Assembly: GCF_014219065.1 (NCBI RefSeq)
Contig: NZ_JACLGO010000005.1
Span: 119,781 to 183,780, forward strand
Length of the DNA stretch: 64,000 nucleotides
Direction of reading: 5' to 3'
DNA from: Halopseudomonas xiamenensis
GTDB taxonomy: Bacteria; Pseudomonadota; Gammaproteobacteria; Pseudomonadales; Pseudomonadaceae
A program made the translations under genes and the position numbers. Of the stretch, positions 19,260 to 28,139 are shown piece after piece. Below the pieces are notes generated by a model. That model had not been told where the DNA came from, ran no database searches, and worked only from the letters and a program-made list of their open reading frames with translations. The first letter of the stretch is position 1, and each line of letters starts with the position of its first letter.

Positions 19260-19808
19260 ATGACCGCCCTGCAGCAGATCCCGCTTACCCGTATCGACGG
19301 CACCCCGGATACCCTCGCCAACCACAAAGGCAAGGTATTGCTGGTGGTGAACGTCGCCTCCAAGTGCGGGCTCACACCCCAGTACGCAGGGCTTGAAGCC
19401 TTGTACCAGGACAAGCGCGCGCAGGGCCTGGAAGTACTCGGTTTTCCGGCCAACAACTTCAAGGGCCAGGAACCGGGTACCGATGCGCAGATCCAGGATT
19501 TCTGCTCCACCGAGTACAACGTCCAGTTCCCGCTGTTTTCGAAGATCTCGGTAGTCGGCGCTGACCAGCACCCGCTGTATGCCCAGTTGACCGCCGCACA
19601 GCCCCAGGCCATCGGCGACGGTCCGTTCCGCGAGCGCCTGCAGGGCTTCGGCATCAATCCCGGCGAGCCGAAGGATGTGCTGTGGAACTTCGAGAAATTC
19701 CTGATCGGCCGCAACGGCGAGGTGGTGGCCCGCTTCGCACCGGATATGGCGGCAGATGACCCACGACTGGTTGCCGCGATCGAGGCGGAGCTGGCCAAGC
19801 AGGCCTGA
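19260..19808 (+). CDS. Glutathione/thioredoxin peroxidase (GPx family)
   Basis: 182-residue peroxidase. The catalytic cysteine is Cys36 in NVASKCGLTPQY, with Gln in FKGQEPG and Trp-Asn in LWNFEKFLI completing the tetrad. The usual FPCNQF motif reads FPANNF, so the second cysteine there is absent. The start is the ATG at 19260 after AAAGGAAA; the open frame extends 19 codons upstream through the leader only. Confidence 0.93.
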   Translation: MTALQQIPLTRIDGTPDTLANHKGKVLLVVNVASKCGLTPQYAGLEALYQDKRAQGLEVLGFPANNFKGQEPGTDAQIQDFCSTEYNVQFPLFSKISVVGADQHPLYAQLTAAQPQAIGDGPFRERLQGFGINPGEPKDVLWNFEKFLIGRNGEVVARFAPDMAADDPRLVAAIEAELAKQA

Positions 19809-19820
19809 CGCTCTGCCCAG

Positions 19821-19852
19821 AGGCGTAGCGCCCCGGTTCGGGCGCTACGCCT
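19821..19852. terminator. Hairpin between convergent genes
   Basis: AGGCGTAGCGCC paired with its reverse complement around a seven- to eight-base loop lies between the convergent peroxidase and MATE genes. There is no T-run, so it may act as a weak or Rho-assisted bidirectional terminator. Confidence 0.5.
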
Positions 19853-19873
19853 GCAATACTTCGCCCCAGTGCA

Positions 19874-21199
19874 TCACTTGAACAGCTGCTTACCGCGCCA
19901 CCCACCCCAGCGGTAGTAGGCGAAGGAAAACCCGCAACTGATCAGGAAGCTGATGCCAATCCCCAGCGCCACGCCATTGTCTCCGTAAACGGAAGTGGCC
20001 CAGTAGGCCAGCGGCACACGCAGTACCCACAGGGAAATGATATTCAGCGCCAGCACCTGGAACATCGCCCCGGCGCCGCGTACCACCCCATTGAAGATGA
20101 AGTTCAGACCGATGAACGGATAGAAGAAGGCGATGGTCTTCAGGTATGAGGTGCCGAAGGCCACGCTGCCGGCGTCCTCGATGAACAGCCTGACCAGCGG
20201 CTCGGCCCAGATATACAGCACGCTGGCCATCAATAGCATGATGGTCACGTTGTAGAAGATGCCCGCCCTGGTAATCCGCCCCACGCGTGCCCACTGCTGA
20301 ACGCCGATATTCTGCGCCGCCATCGCGGTGACCGCGGTACCCAGCGCCACTGCCGGCAACAGGATGATGTTGTCCAGCCGCTGGGCCGCGCCAAAACCCG
20401 CCACCGCGTCAGCGCCCAGGCTGTTGACCAGCGACAGGATGACCGTCGTCCCCGCATGGATGACGATCATCTGCACGCCGGAGGGAACCCCCAGCTGCAG
20501 GATGGTCATCACCTCCGCCCGCTTGGGCAGTTGCAGGCGGAAACCATGCCCCGGCAACTTCCTGGCCAGATAGAACAGGCTGTAGAGAAACACCACCGCC
20601 TGGGACAGCACCAGCGCCAGCGCCGCCCCGGCGATGCCCCACTGCAGCACTCCGATGAACAGCGGCGACAGCACGGCGGTCAGCAAGGTCGCCAGCAGGC
20701 CGAAGTACAGCGGCGTGCGGCTGTCGCCGAAGGCTCGCAGCACCGTGCTGATGAAGTTGTAGCCGACCAGCAGCAGGGTGCCGACGAAGTTGATGCGCAG
20801 ATAGACCCGCGCCTCGTCGAGGATCGACGCCGGCGTGTTGAGCAACGCCAGCAGGGCATCGGCGAACACATAGCCAGCAATGCTGATACCCAGCGCCAGC
20901 AGCCCGAGGAGAATGACGAAAGCGCTCAGGTAGGAGCGGATCGCGTCATTATCGCCCTTGCCGCGCAACTGGGCGAAGACCGTCAGGGTCGCCTGGTTGA
21001 CGCCCATCATGAAGGCCAGCACCAACATCATCAGGATGATACCGACCGTCACCGCGGCAAAGGCCGCGCTGCCCAACAGGTTGCCCACCCACAGGCCGTT
21101 GATCAGTTGCATGCCTACCTGCAGCAGACTGCTCAACACGATGGGCAGCGCAAACACACCCAGTTGCCGGGCGACAGGACCTTCAGTGAAGTTCTTCAA
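19874..21199 (-). CDS. MATE family efflux transporter
   Basis: 441-residue multidrug and toxin extrusion protein with 12 predicted membrane helices in two homologous halves. Segments such as FALPIVLSSLLQVGMQLING and AAQRLDNIILLPAVALGTAV are family-typical. It follows the siderophore-interacting protein gene by 15 bases in a padR-sip-mate order, so it could export a siderophore or related compound; that is inference. Confidence 0.9.
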   Translation of the reverse strand: MKNFTEGPVARQLGVFALPIVLSSLLQVGMQLINGLWVGNLLGSAAFAAVTVGIILMMLVLAFMMGVNQATLTVFAQLRGKGDNDAIRSYLSAFVILLGLLALGISIAGYVFADALLALLNTPASILDEARVYLRINFVGTLLLVGYNFISTVLRAFGDSRTPLYFGLLATLLTAVLSPLFIGVLQWGIAGAALALVLSQAVVFLYSLFYLARKLPGHGFRLQLPKRAEVMTILQLGVPSGVQMIVIHAGTTVILSLVNSLGADAVAGFGAAQRLDNIILLPAVALGTAVTAMAAQNIGVQQWARVGRITRAGIFYNVTIMLLMASVLYIWAEPLVRLFIEDAGSVAFGTSYLKTIAFFYPFIGLNFIFNGVVRGAGAMFQVLALNIISLWVLRVPLAYWATSVYGDNGVALGIGISFLISCGFSFAYYRWGGWRGKQLFK

Positions 21200-21214
21200 T
21201 AATATGCCGCCAGA

Positions 21215-22027
21215 TCAGTCGAAATGCTCATGGGAGTTGGCCTGCGACCGGCGCCAGTAACTGGCGGCGCGGATACGCCCCTTGTCCACCCCCAGACCGG
21301 TGGTCAGGTACTGACGAACCGCCTTGATATCGGTGTACTCCCCCGCTGCCCACACATATCCCTCGCCTTCCGGCAGCACCAGCTCACGCACCGCGGCCTC
21401 CAGCGCGCCGACTCCCTCGGCGGGCGTGGCAGCCTCGGTGACCCAACGTATATCCAGCGCGCACTGGCTGGCAAAGTCGAGCCTGGCCTGCTCGTTTGCG
21501 GTCTTGATGATGACGATCGCCCGGGCCGCCGCGGGCAACTCCTCCAGACGTCGGCCGATGGCCGGGATGGCGGTCTCATCGCCGATCAGCAGGTGCCAGT
21601 CGAACGCAGTAGGAATGATGAAGGAACCCCTCGGCCCGGCGATACCGATCAGGTGCCCCGGTTCGGCATGCGTGGCCCAGTCGGTCGCCGGGCCATCGTG
21701 GTGCAGAACGAAGTCGATATCCAGCTCGTTGGTCAACGGATCGTAGCGCCGCGGTGTGTAGTCACGCATCGCCGGCCGGGGCCCGTCCTCGGCGAACACC
21801 AGCCCCTGCTCACCCAGGGTCGGCATGTTCGGCCGGGCCCCGGCCCGCTCCGGTACCAGCAGCTTCAGGTGATCGTCGAAGGAGCCGGAATGGAAACCGG
21901 CCAGGTCCTCGCCGGTCAGGGTGATGCGGCGCATGGCTGGCGTCAGCTCGGTGACGCGCTTGACCTCCAGCAGGCGCACTTTGATCGGATGACGTACTTT
22001 CTGTACCGCAAGAAGATCGTTGCTCAT
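21215..22027 (-). CDS. Siderophore-interacting protein (ferric-chelate reductase)
   Basis: 270-residue FAD-dependent protein of the ViuB/YqjH (SIP) family, which reduces ferric siderophores to release iron. The N-terminal FAD-binding barrel includes RRITLTGEDLAGF and MRDYTPRRYD, and the C-terminal NADPH part has LLIGDETAIPAIGR and WAAGEYTDIKAVRQYL. The start is the ATG at 22025-22027; the frame further upstream belongs to padR antisense noise. It lies 22 bases after padR. Confidence 0.93.
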   Translation of the reverse strand: MSNDLLAVQKVRHPIKVRLLEVKRVTELTPAMRRITLTGEDLAGFHSGSFDDHLKLLVPERAGARPNMPTLGEQGLVFAEDGPRPAMRDYTPRRYDPLTNELDIDFVLHHDGPATDWATHAEPGHLIGIAGPRGSFIIPTAFDWHLLIGDETAIPAIGRRLEELPAAARAIVIIKTANEQARLDFASQCALDIRWVTEAATPAEGVGALEAAVRELVLPEGEGYVWAAGEYTDIKAVRQYLTTGLGVDKGRIRAASYWRRSQANSHEHFD

Positions 22028-22049
22028 GGTTATCCTCGACTCGAAAGGG

Positions 22050-22607
22050 TTATGGGTTGTCCGATACCGCCAGGATGTCCGCAGCGGCGCGTTGCAATAT
22101 CTCGATGATGCGCCGCTGCTGGGCGTGATCCGCATCGCTGCCGGCCAGCAGCGCGGCACGCAGCGACTTGCGTGCCTGGATGAACTCCGGCAGCCAGCCG
22201 GTGGCGGCGGCCGCCTGTGCCTCGCTTTCACCGGCCAGGCTCAGCCACTGCATCTTCTTCGCCGCGTGGCGCAGGGTCGCGATCAGCAGTTCGGCCTGCT
22301 GGTGGTGCGCCTGCAGGTATTCTCGCCCCGCCGCGGTAAGGCGATAGCTCTTGCGCTTGCCGCTCTGCTCCACCTCAGCCAGCCCCCGGGCCTGCAACTG
22401 GGCCAATGCCGGGTACAACACGCCCGGACTGGGGCTGTAGTAGCCCTGCGACAATTCACTCAGGCTCTTGATCAACTGGTAGCCATGGGCAGGCGCATCG
22501 CGCAGGCACCACAGCAGCTTGAGCTGCAGCTCCTCGGCATTGAACTTGCGCCCGCGGGTCAATTGACTACCGCGCTGCACCGCGCCTCCCGCATCGTCCT
22601 GTTTCAC
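22050..22607 (-). CDS. PadR family transcriptional regulator
   Basis: 185-residue PadR-type winged-helix regulator. ELQLKLLWCLRDAPAHGYQL and PSPGVLYPALAQLQARGL form the DNA-binding domain, and a C-terminal helical part follows. The order with a SIP reductase resembles YqjI-YqjH, where a PadR protein with metal sensing controls the ferric reductase. It is the first gene of the padR-sip-mate unit. A paired palindrome and a Fur-like site lie upstream. Confidence 0.9.
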   Translation of the reverse strand: MKQDDAGGAVQRGSQLTRGRKFNAEELQLKLLWCLRDAPAHGYQLIKSLSELSQGYYSPSPGVLYPALAQLQARGLAEVEQSGKRKSYRLTAAGREYLQAHHQQAELLIATLRHAAKKMQWLSLAGESEAQAAAATGWLPEFIQARKSLRAALLAGSDADHAQQRRIIEILQRAAADILAVSDNP

Positions 22608-22627
22608 GCCATTACGGCCTCATGATT

Positions 22628-22684
22628 TAAAGATGCATCGTAAGATATATCTTTACCAAGAAAACGTCAATGAGAATCAATCTT
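22628..22684. promoter_or_regulatory. Candidate PadR operator and Fur-like box
   Basis: 22628-22655 is an inverted repeat TAAAGAT ... ATCTTTA that contains two 8-base palindromes, GATGCATC and GATATATC. 22666-22684 matches 13 of 19 positions of the Fur-box consensus. Both lie 20-77 bases before padR, so iron repression plus autoregulation is plausible. Inference from pattern. Confidence 0.45.
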
Positions 22685-22719
22685 GAAAAATAGCCTGATT
22701 ATTCTTCGCACAGCGAAGT

Positions 22720-23139
22720 TTATGCCCCAGATCGCAACGACGGTTCAGCCCGGTAGATGCCATCATCGAACTCCAGCAGGCAGAAACCATGGCCGAACGG
22801 GTCCGAAAAGGTAATGCATTTCGAGCCCATCCATTGCACACAGCCACTTTCGCGCAAGGCACCGGCCCGCAGCACCCTTTCTGTCGCCGTGGCCAGATCC
22901 TCCACGACGAAATCCATGTGCACCGGCGTCCAGTGCCGGGTATAGCGCCGGCCCTCCACTGCATCCGGCGAGCTGGGCGAACCGGCCTCGTTCTGCAGCA
23001 GATAGATGATGCTGGAGGCGCCGAGCAGTTCGGCAACAACGCCGTCCAGGGTTCGGCTGTGCCGCAGACCGAGCGCCCGACAGTAGAAATCGATGGCGCT
23101 TGCCAGATCCGGGACATCGATATTGATCACGACTCTCAT
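22720..23139 (-). CDS. VOC (glyoxalase) family protein
   Basis: 139-residue VOC protein: MRVVINIDVPDLASAIDFYC at the N-terminus and CITFSDPFGHGFCLLEFDDG at the C-terminus, with VHMDFVVEDLATATERVL beginning the second module. The metal ligands are plausibly present; the substrate is unknown. The ATG at 23137-23139 is preferred over one 11 codons upstream. Confidence 0.85.
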   Translation of the reverse strand: MRVVINIDVPDLASAIDFYCRALGLRHSRTLDGVVAELLGASSIIYLLQNEAGSPSSPDAVEGRRYTRHWTPVHMDFVVEDLATATERVLRAGALRESGCVQWMGSKCITFSDPFGHGFCLLEFDDGIYRAEPSLRSGA

Positions 23140-23364
23140 CGGCTGCTCCGCATTTCTCGCTATACCTGACACTCACTCTAGCAGCGACTTGCACCATTCC
23201 ATCTCGTGCCCTGCACCATTGCGGTACATGCCGCCTCGCCAATAGCGCCCCAGGCCCCCTTCCCGCATGTCAGAAAACTTACAAGCCATTGAATAATAAG
23301 GAATAACAAAATATGGCAAGCAAAATGCTATGGGACTTCATGCCAACACAGACATGGAGTAGCA

Positions 23365-24093
23365 ATGATGATGAAGAAACTCGCAGGCACAATCGCCACC
23401 ATCAGTACCCTGGGTTTTGCCAACCTGGCGCATACCGAGGAGTTCGACACCGCCATCGGCACGCTGGATGCCAGCATGAACGTCACGCTGGCCACTGACT
23501 ACATCTGGCGCGGCCAGTCCCAGACCGCCGGGGCCGGCGCCATCCAGGGCGGCCTGGACATCGGCCACGAGAGCGGGCTGTACATCGGTGCCTGGGCCTC
23601 GAACGTGGACTCGGATGCCTTCGACGGGGGCAGTATCGAGATCGATTACTATGCCGGCTTTGCCGGGGATATCACCGACGAGATCAGCTACGACCTGCAA
23701 TGGGCCACCTACACCTACCCCAAAGGTGTCCGCGCCACCGATGAGATTCTGGCCAGCATCCACCTGTACGGCCTGACCCTGGGCGCCAAGTATGCCTACG
23801 AGTCGGACAGCGCCCTGTACACCTATATCGGCTACGGCTTCGCCCTGCCCGCCGATTTCAGCCTGGACCTGCACTTTGGCCGGACCGACACCAAGGACCC
23901 GCTGAATGAGCCCACCGATACCAAGGAAAAGTACAACGACTGGGCCGTCACCCTGGGCAAGACCTTCCTGGATATCGACTGGGCACTGGCCTACACCGAT
24001 ACCAACCTGAAAGGCAGCACCTGTGCCGACTGGTATGGCAAGAGTAGCTACTGTGACTCCAATGTCACCTTCTCGGCCTCCAAGTCGTTTTAA
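23365..24093 (+). CDS. TIGR02001 family outer-membrane-type protein
   Basis: 242-residue exported protein of the TIGR02001 family. A signal peptide (about 1-24, ending LAHTEE) precedes an aromatic-rich beta-barrel pattern (ATDYIWRGQSQTAGAGAIQG, YIGAWASNV, EIDYYAGFAG) that ends in Phe, as outer-membrane proteins do. The function is unknown. It stands alone, followed by a 20-base hairpin. Confidence 0.85.
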   Translation: MMMKKLAGTIATISTLGFANLAHTEEFDTAIGTLDASMNVTLATDYIWRGQSQTAGAGAIQGGLDIGHESGLYIGAWASNVDSDAFDGGSIEIDYYAGFAGDITDEISYDLQWATYTYPKGVRATDEILASIHLYGLTLGAKYAYESDSALYTYIGYGFALPADFSLDLHFGRTDTKDPLNEPTDTKEKYNDWAVTLGKTFLDIDWALAYTDTNLKGSTCADWYGKSSYCDSNVTFSASKSF

Positions 24094-24100
24094 ACAGCGA

Positions 24101-24120
24101 TAGGCGCTTTCGGGCGCCTA
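24101..24120 (+). terminator. Hairpin after TIGR02001 gene
   Basis: TAGGCGC and GCGCCTA pair around a six-base loop eight bases after the stop. No T-run, so termination is uncertain. Confidence 0.4.
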
Positions 24121-24247
24121 CCCCTCTCCAACCAGCCCATCAGACGCGTGTTCCCTCTCCCCCCATCCCGGCGCAGTAAAATAGATTAGACTTGGGCATG
24201 AGCAACGGTACAGCATAGCCCCAGAGCCACTGCAAAAGGATCGCCGT

Positions 24248-25462
24248 GTGTCCAGCAAAGCCAGCCCTGCTGAGAATTACTGCATTGCCCTGCAGCCCAT
24301 CTGCAATGCGCAATGGCAGCATGTGGCCGACGAGATGCTTTACCGCAATAACCAGCAGAGCGACCACGCACAGATCCACTGTGGCCTGACCGCCACCGTA
24401 CGTGCCTGCAATACCGCCTTCTATGAAATCGGCCTGGAAGCCCTGGTCGGGCAGCGTACGCTGTTCTTCAACGCGCCCCGTGACTGGCTGATGAGCCCGG
24501 AGCTGCTCCCGCCCCGCAGCGAGCAGATCGTTATCGAGGTACTGGAGTCGGTCACCGTCGACCAACCCATCATCCAGGCTCTGCGACAGCTGCGTGAACA
24601 GGGCTACCGGCTGGCGCTGGACGATTTCGTGCTGACCCCGCAGACCCGCCCGCTACTGGAGCTGGCCGACATCATCAAGGTGGACATGCTGCAGCCGCTG
24701 GATGAAGCCAGTATCGAGCTGTATCACCAGCATGACCTGCAGCTGCTGGCGGAGAAGGTCGAGGACATGGGCACCTTCGAACGCTGCCAGGCGCTCGGCT
24801 TCACGCTGTTCCAGGGTTACTTCTATGCCCGGCCGGAGGTGCATGCACTGTCCGCACGCCAGCGCGGCAGCAATCATGCCGCACAGTTGCAATTGCTCAA
24901 TGCGTTGTACAACAAGAGCCCGGACTTCCAGCGGCTGGCCTATCTGCTGGTGCAGGACCCGGAACTGTGCGTAGCGCTGATCAGGCAGGCCAACTCCGCC
25001 GCCTATCGGCGCAGCAGGGCGATCTCCAGTATCCACCAGGCACTGGTCATGCTCGGCATGCAGCGCCTGCAGCAACTGGTCACCACCCTGATGCTGGCCC
25101 GCAACGGACCGGCCAGTCTGTTGATGCTGCCGCAACTGCTGACCCGCGCCGCCATGTGCGAAACCCTGGCCCGGCAATTCAGCAAGGCCGCCCCGGACGA
25201 AGCCTTCACCGTCGGCATCTTCTCACTCATGCACGTGATGCTGGGGGAAAGCTGCGAACAACTGCTCGATACCCTGCCCCTCAGCGAGCAGATCAAGCAG
25301 GCCGTGCTTCAGGGCGAGGGCGAACTGGGGCGCCTGCTGCGGTTGGTGATCGCCCATGAGCAGGGCCGGCTGGAACATATCTCCAGCGAACTGCTGGAGC
25401 AGCTCAACCGTATCTACCTGCGCTCGCACAGCTGGGCGACGGGACAATTGCAGGGGCTGTAG
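24248..25462 (+). CDS. YuxH-type EAL-HDOD signalling protein with degenerate EAL
   Basis: 404-residue protein with an N-terminal EAL domain (about 8-215) and a C-terminal HDOD domain (about 215-390). The EAL motif itself reads EVL, and the later catalytic motifs are changed (LDDFVL, AEKVED, QGYFYARP), so c-di-GMP hydrolysis is unlikely and a binding or regulatory role more likely. The HDOD part contains VQDPELCVALIRQANSAAYR. Translation starts at GTG 24248. Confidence 0.9.
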   Translation: MSSKASPAENYCIALQPICNAQWQHVADEMLYRNNQQSDHAQIHCGLTATVRACNTAFYEIGLEALVGQRTLFFNAPRDWLMSPELLPPRSEQIVIEVLESVTVDQPIIQALRQLREQGYRLALDDFVLTPQTRPLLELADIIKVDMLQPLDEASIELYHQHDLQLLAEKVEDMGTFERCQALGFTLFQGYFYARPEVHALSARQRGSNHAAQLQLLNALYNKSPDFQRLAYLLVQDPELCVALIRQANSAAYRRSRAISSIHQALVMLGMQRLQQLVTTLMLARNGPASLLMLPQLLTRAAMCETLARQFSKAAPDEAFTVGIFSLMHVMLGESCEQLLDTLPLSEQIKQAVLQGEGELGRLLRLVIAHEQGRLEHISSELLEQLNRIYLRSHSWATGQLQGL

Positions 25463-25738
25463 CCAGCCGTCGGCTTGATGTCAGCCATCCCGCGCCGGGT
25501 GCACCGGCACCGGCCCGCCCAGTTGCTGGCGCAGCGACGCTGGCTATCCCGTTAGGGGCTGGGCCAGTGCCGGCATCGTCCAGGCGGGCGGCAACGGGCC
25601 ATGTCGATACCGCCCATCGGTAATAAACGCATCTACCTCATATGGACGAGGCCGGGTCTGGATCGAGAGCCTAATCTTCGAAGCAATTGGAGAAATCCGG
25701 CATGGTGCCAAATAACACCCGACAAGAAGGGGCCAACC

Positions 25739-25912
25739 ATGAAAATGAAAAGATGGCCGTTCTGGCCAGTGTTTGCCATGGGCTCGCTGATTGCCCTGGT
25801 GGCAGCGGTGGAGGTCAACAGCGCAACTGGAAGCCAGATCGCGCAGTGCTCCGTCAGTTCGGCCATATGTGGCACGCCGACGGTCACCATCAACCGGCTG
25901 TTCATTCCCTGA
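25739..25912 (+). CDS. Small exported or membrane protein, 57 aa
   Basis: 57-residue protein starting MKMKRWPFWPVFAMGSLIAL with one hydrophobic segment and two cysteines in the C-terminal half. The start has a good AGAAGGGG ribosome site eight bases away. I recognise no family. It could be a small secreted protein or a single-span membrane protein. Confidence 0.5.
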   Translation: MKMKRWPFWPVFAMGSLIALVAAVEVNSATGSQIAQCSVSSAICGTPTVTINRLFIP

Positions 25913-26005
25913 GCATCGGCAATGCCTGCATAGGTGTCCCTTTCCTTCAGCAACTGAGGCTACAATCCGTCCCCGAACGGATACTCACTTGTTAAGGTAA
26001 TACCC

Positions 26006-26665
26006 ATGCAACTTGCCATAGCAGCCATCATCGCCCTGCTGCCGATCATCAATCCATTCAGCACTGCCCCCATGTTCCTCGCTATTACCGAGGGCGACAC
26101 CGACGCCGAGCGCCAGGAGCAGGCCCGCAAGGCGGTGATCTACATGGTGTGCATCCTGGTGGCGTTTCTGGTGGGCGGTACCTTCATCATGAAGTTCTTC
26201 GGCCTGTCGCTGCCGGGCCTGCGGATCGCCGGCGGCATCCTGGTCGCAGGCGTGGGCATGCGCATGCTCTACCCCAAGGACAACGGCCTGCAGACCAAGG
26301 CCGAGCACCTGGAGTCCAAACGCAAGCGGGATGTCTCCTTCACGCCCCTGGCCATGCCCAGCCTGGCCGGCCCGGGAGCCATTTCGGTGACCATCGGCCT
26401 GACCTCCCTGGCCACCGGCTGGCTGGACTTCGTCTCCATCATCGTCGGCATTCTGGCAGTGGCGGCCATCGTCTACCTCACCCTGCGCCTGTCCACCCGA
26501 CTGGTGAAGATCCTGGGCGTGAATGGCCTGCACGCCATGACCAAGATCATGGGCTTCCTGATCCTGTGCGTGGGCGTGCAATTCATCGTCAATGGCGTGA
26601 TCGACGTGGCCTCCAGCCCCGAGCTGATCCGCGCCATCCTGCAGGTGCTGGAGGAGGCGCGTTGA
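26006..26665 (+). CDS. MarC family integral membrane protein
   Basis: 219-residue MarC-family protein (UPF0056) with six predicted membrane helices. LLPIINPFSTAPMFLAITEG and FTPLAMPSLAGPGAISVTIG are the two repeated family motifs. The family's transport role is unresolved; the early link to multiple antibiotic resistance was not upheld. Confidence 0.92.
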   Translation: MQLAIAAIIALLPIINPFSTAPMFLAITEGDTDAERQEQARKAVIYMVCILVAFLVGGTFIMKFFGLSLPGLRIAGGILVAGVGMRMLYPKDNGLQTKAEHLESKRKRDVSFTPLAMPSLAGPGAISVTIGLTSLATGWLDFVSIIVGILAVAAIVYLTLRLSTRLVKILGVNGLHAMTKIMGFLILCVGVQFIVNGVIDVASSPELIRAILQVLEEAR

Positions 26666-26746
26666 ACGACGTAGGCGCCATGACAGCCAGTCGAGACTAC
26701 TCCTGCCCGCGCTTTTCAGGCTCCATGCTCAATCCGCTAAGGCTAT

Positions 26747-28114
26747 TCAGATCGGCTGGCCAGCACTCAAGCCTTGGCTATGCTGCCGTATGCGTTTCGC
26801 TTCAGCACCAGCGCGCCGCGCGAGCGCCAACGCTATCCGGCTGCTGTCACCCAAGTGGCTTGCCGGGTCGAGTGCGGCCTGAATCTCGGCAGCGGGCATG
26901 ATGCTGTCGACTACCGGGTTATCGGTCAGCACCTGTCCTATCGGGCGCTGGGTCCGGACAGCGGTGATGGTCGCTTCGTGCACCACGTCATGCGCCAGCT
27001 GTCGGCCCAGCCCGGCGCCGGCGAGTTTCATCATCACGTTCTCGCAGTTGATCAGTCCGCCGGACAGCTCCAGGTTGCTGCGCATGCGCACCGGATTCAA
27101 ACGCAATTTGCCCAGCAGGGCTTCCAGCTCACAGAGCATGTCGTTGGCCAGCGGGCAGGCCGTATCCACTGCAGCATAGAGGACCTTGCTTGAGACTGCA
27201 TCGCCCTCGTGGCTACTCTGGCAAGCATCCATAGCCAGAACGACCTGGGCACGCAGCTGCGCCGCCAGCGCGATGACATTGACTGATAACTTGGGATTGA
27301 CCTTCTGCGGCATGGTGCTGCTGCCGACCACCGCCTCGCCCAGGTCCTCATAGACCTCGCCCACTTCTTCGGACATGAGCACGTACAGCTCCTGCGCTAT
27401 CTTGCTGCAGGTTGCGGCGAGCAGACCGAGCAGCAGAACGTATTCAACAATATGGTCGCTGGCCGAACGGCTGGGCACCTCAAAGCGGTGCAGAGCAAGA
27501 TGGCTCGCCAGACGCTGACTCAGAGCCTCACCCTGCATGCCGAAGGAATGCATCGCACCCACGGCACCTCCGAAGATGAGCGTGAATACGCGGGGTTCGG
27601 CGCTGCGCAAGCGTTCTTCATGGCGCAGCAGTTCGTCGATCCAGGCCGCCACCTTGAAACCGAAGGTGATGGGCAATGCATGCCGGCGCTGGGTTCTGCC
27701 GGCCATGACCATGTCCGCGCTGATTTCGGCCAACACTGCCAGGACATCGAGGCAGTCGGCCAGCCGGTTCAGCAATTGCTGGTGGGCTTGACGAATGAGC
27801 AGGATTTCAGCGGTCTGCATGACGTTCTGTGTGGTCGCCCCCCAGTGCACATAATCACCTGCGTTACCTTCGCAAGCGCGGGCCAGAAAGCGCACCAAAG
27901 AAACGATCGGCGCCCTTGTCTGTCGTATGTCCTGCTGCAGCGCTGCCTGATCGATACATTCGACCTTGCCCTTACGGGCGATCTCCCTGGCCGCCTCTAC
28001 CGGGATCATGCCGAGCTCGGCCTGACTGTTGGCCAGCGCTACCTCAACATCCAGCCAGGCCTGGATCTTCGAGGCCATGCTGAACAGTTCGCTTGCCGGT
28101 TGCCCTGAACTCAT
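26747..28114 (-). CDS. Fumarase/aspartase-superfamily lyase (PcaB/PurB-like)
   Basis: 455-residue lyase of the adenylosuccinate lyase / 3-carboxy-cis,cis-muconate cycloisomerase branch. The superfamily signature GSSTMPQKVNP (about residues 264-274) and the catalytic-type HWGATTQNVMQT and AGRTQRRHALPITFGFK segments are intact. It is probably not PurB, because it sits in a catabolic cluster with an enol-lactonase-like hydrolase 25 bases downstream of that gene's end. A cycloisomerase or C-N lyase acting on an imported compound is the inference. Confidence 0.85.
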   Translation of the reverse strand: MSSGQPASELFSMASKIQAWLDVEVALANSQAELGMIPVEAAREIARKGKVECIDQAALQQDIRQTRAPIVSLVRFLARACEGNAGDYVHWGATTQNVMQTAEILLIRQAHQQLLNRLADCLDVLAVLAEISADMVMAGRTQRRHALPITFGFKVAAWIDELLRHEERLRSAEPRVFTLIFGGAVGAMHSFGMQGEALSQRLASHLALHRFEVPSRSASDHIVEYVLLLGLLAATCSKIAQELYVLMSEEVGEVYEDLGEAVVGSSTMPQKVNPKLSVNVIALAAQLRAQVVLAMDACQSSHEGDAVSSKVLYAAVDTACPLANDMLCELEALLGKLRLNPVRMRSNLELSGGLINCENVMMKLAGAGLGRQLAHDVVHEATITAVRTQRPIGQVLTDNPVVDSIMPAAEIQAALDPASHLGDSSRIALALARRAGAEAKRIRQHSQGLSAGQPI

Positions 28115-28139
28115 GCTGCTATCTCCTGCCCCCTACCCG

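Noticed and set aside
25463..25738. A gene between the EAL-HDOD and the small exported protein
   Set aside because: The frames here have no ribosome site or recognisable protein; nothing is claimed for this stretch.
26747..28114. The lyase as adenylosuccinate lyase PurB
   Set aside because: Its setting with hydrolases and an importer, and its PcaB-like features, make a purine role unlikely.
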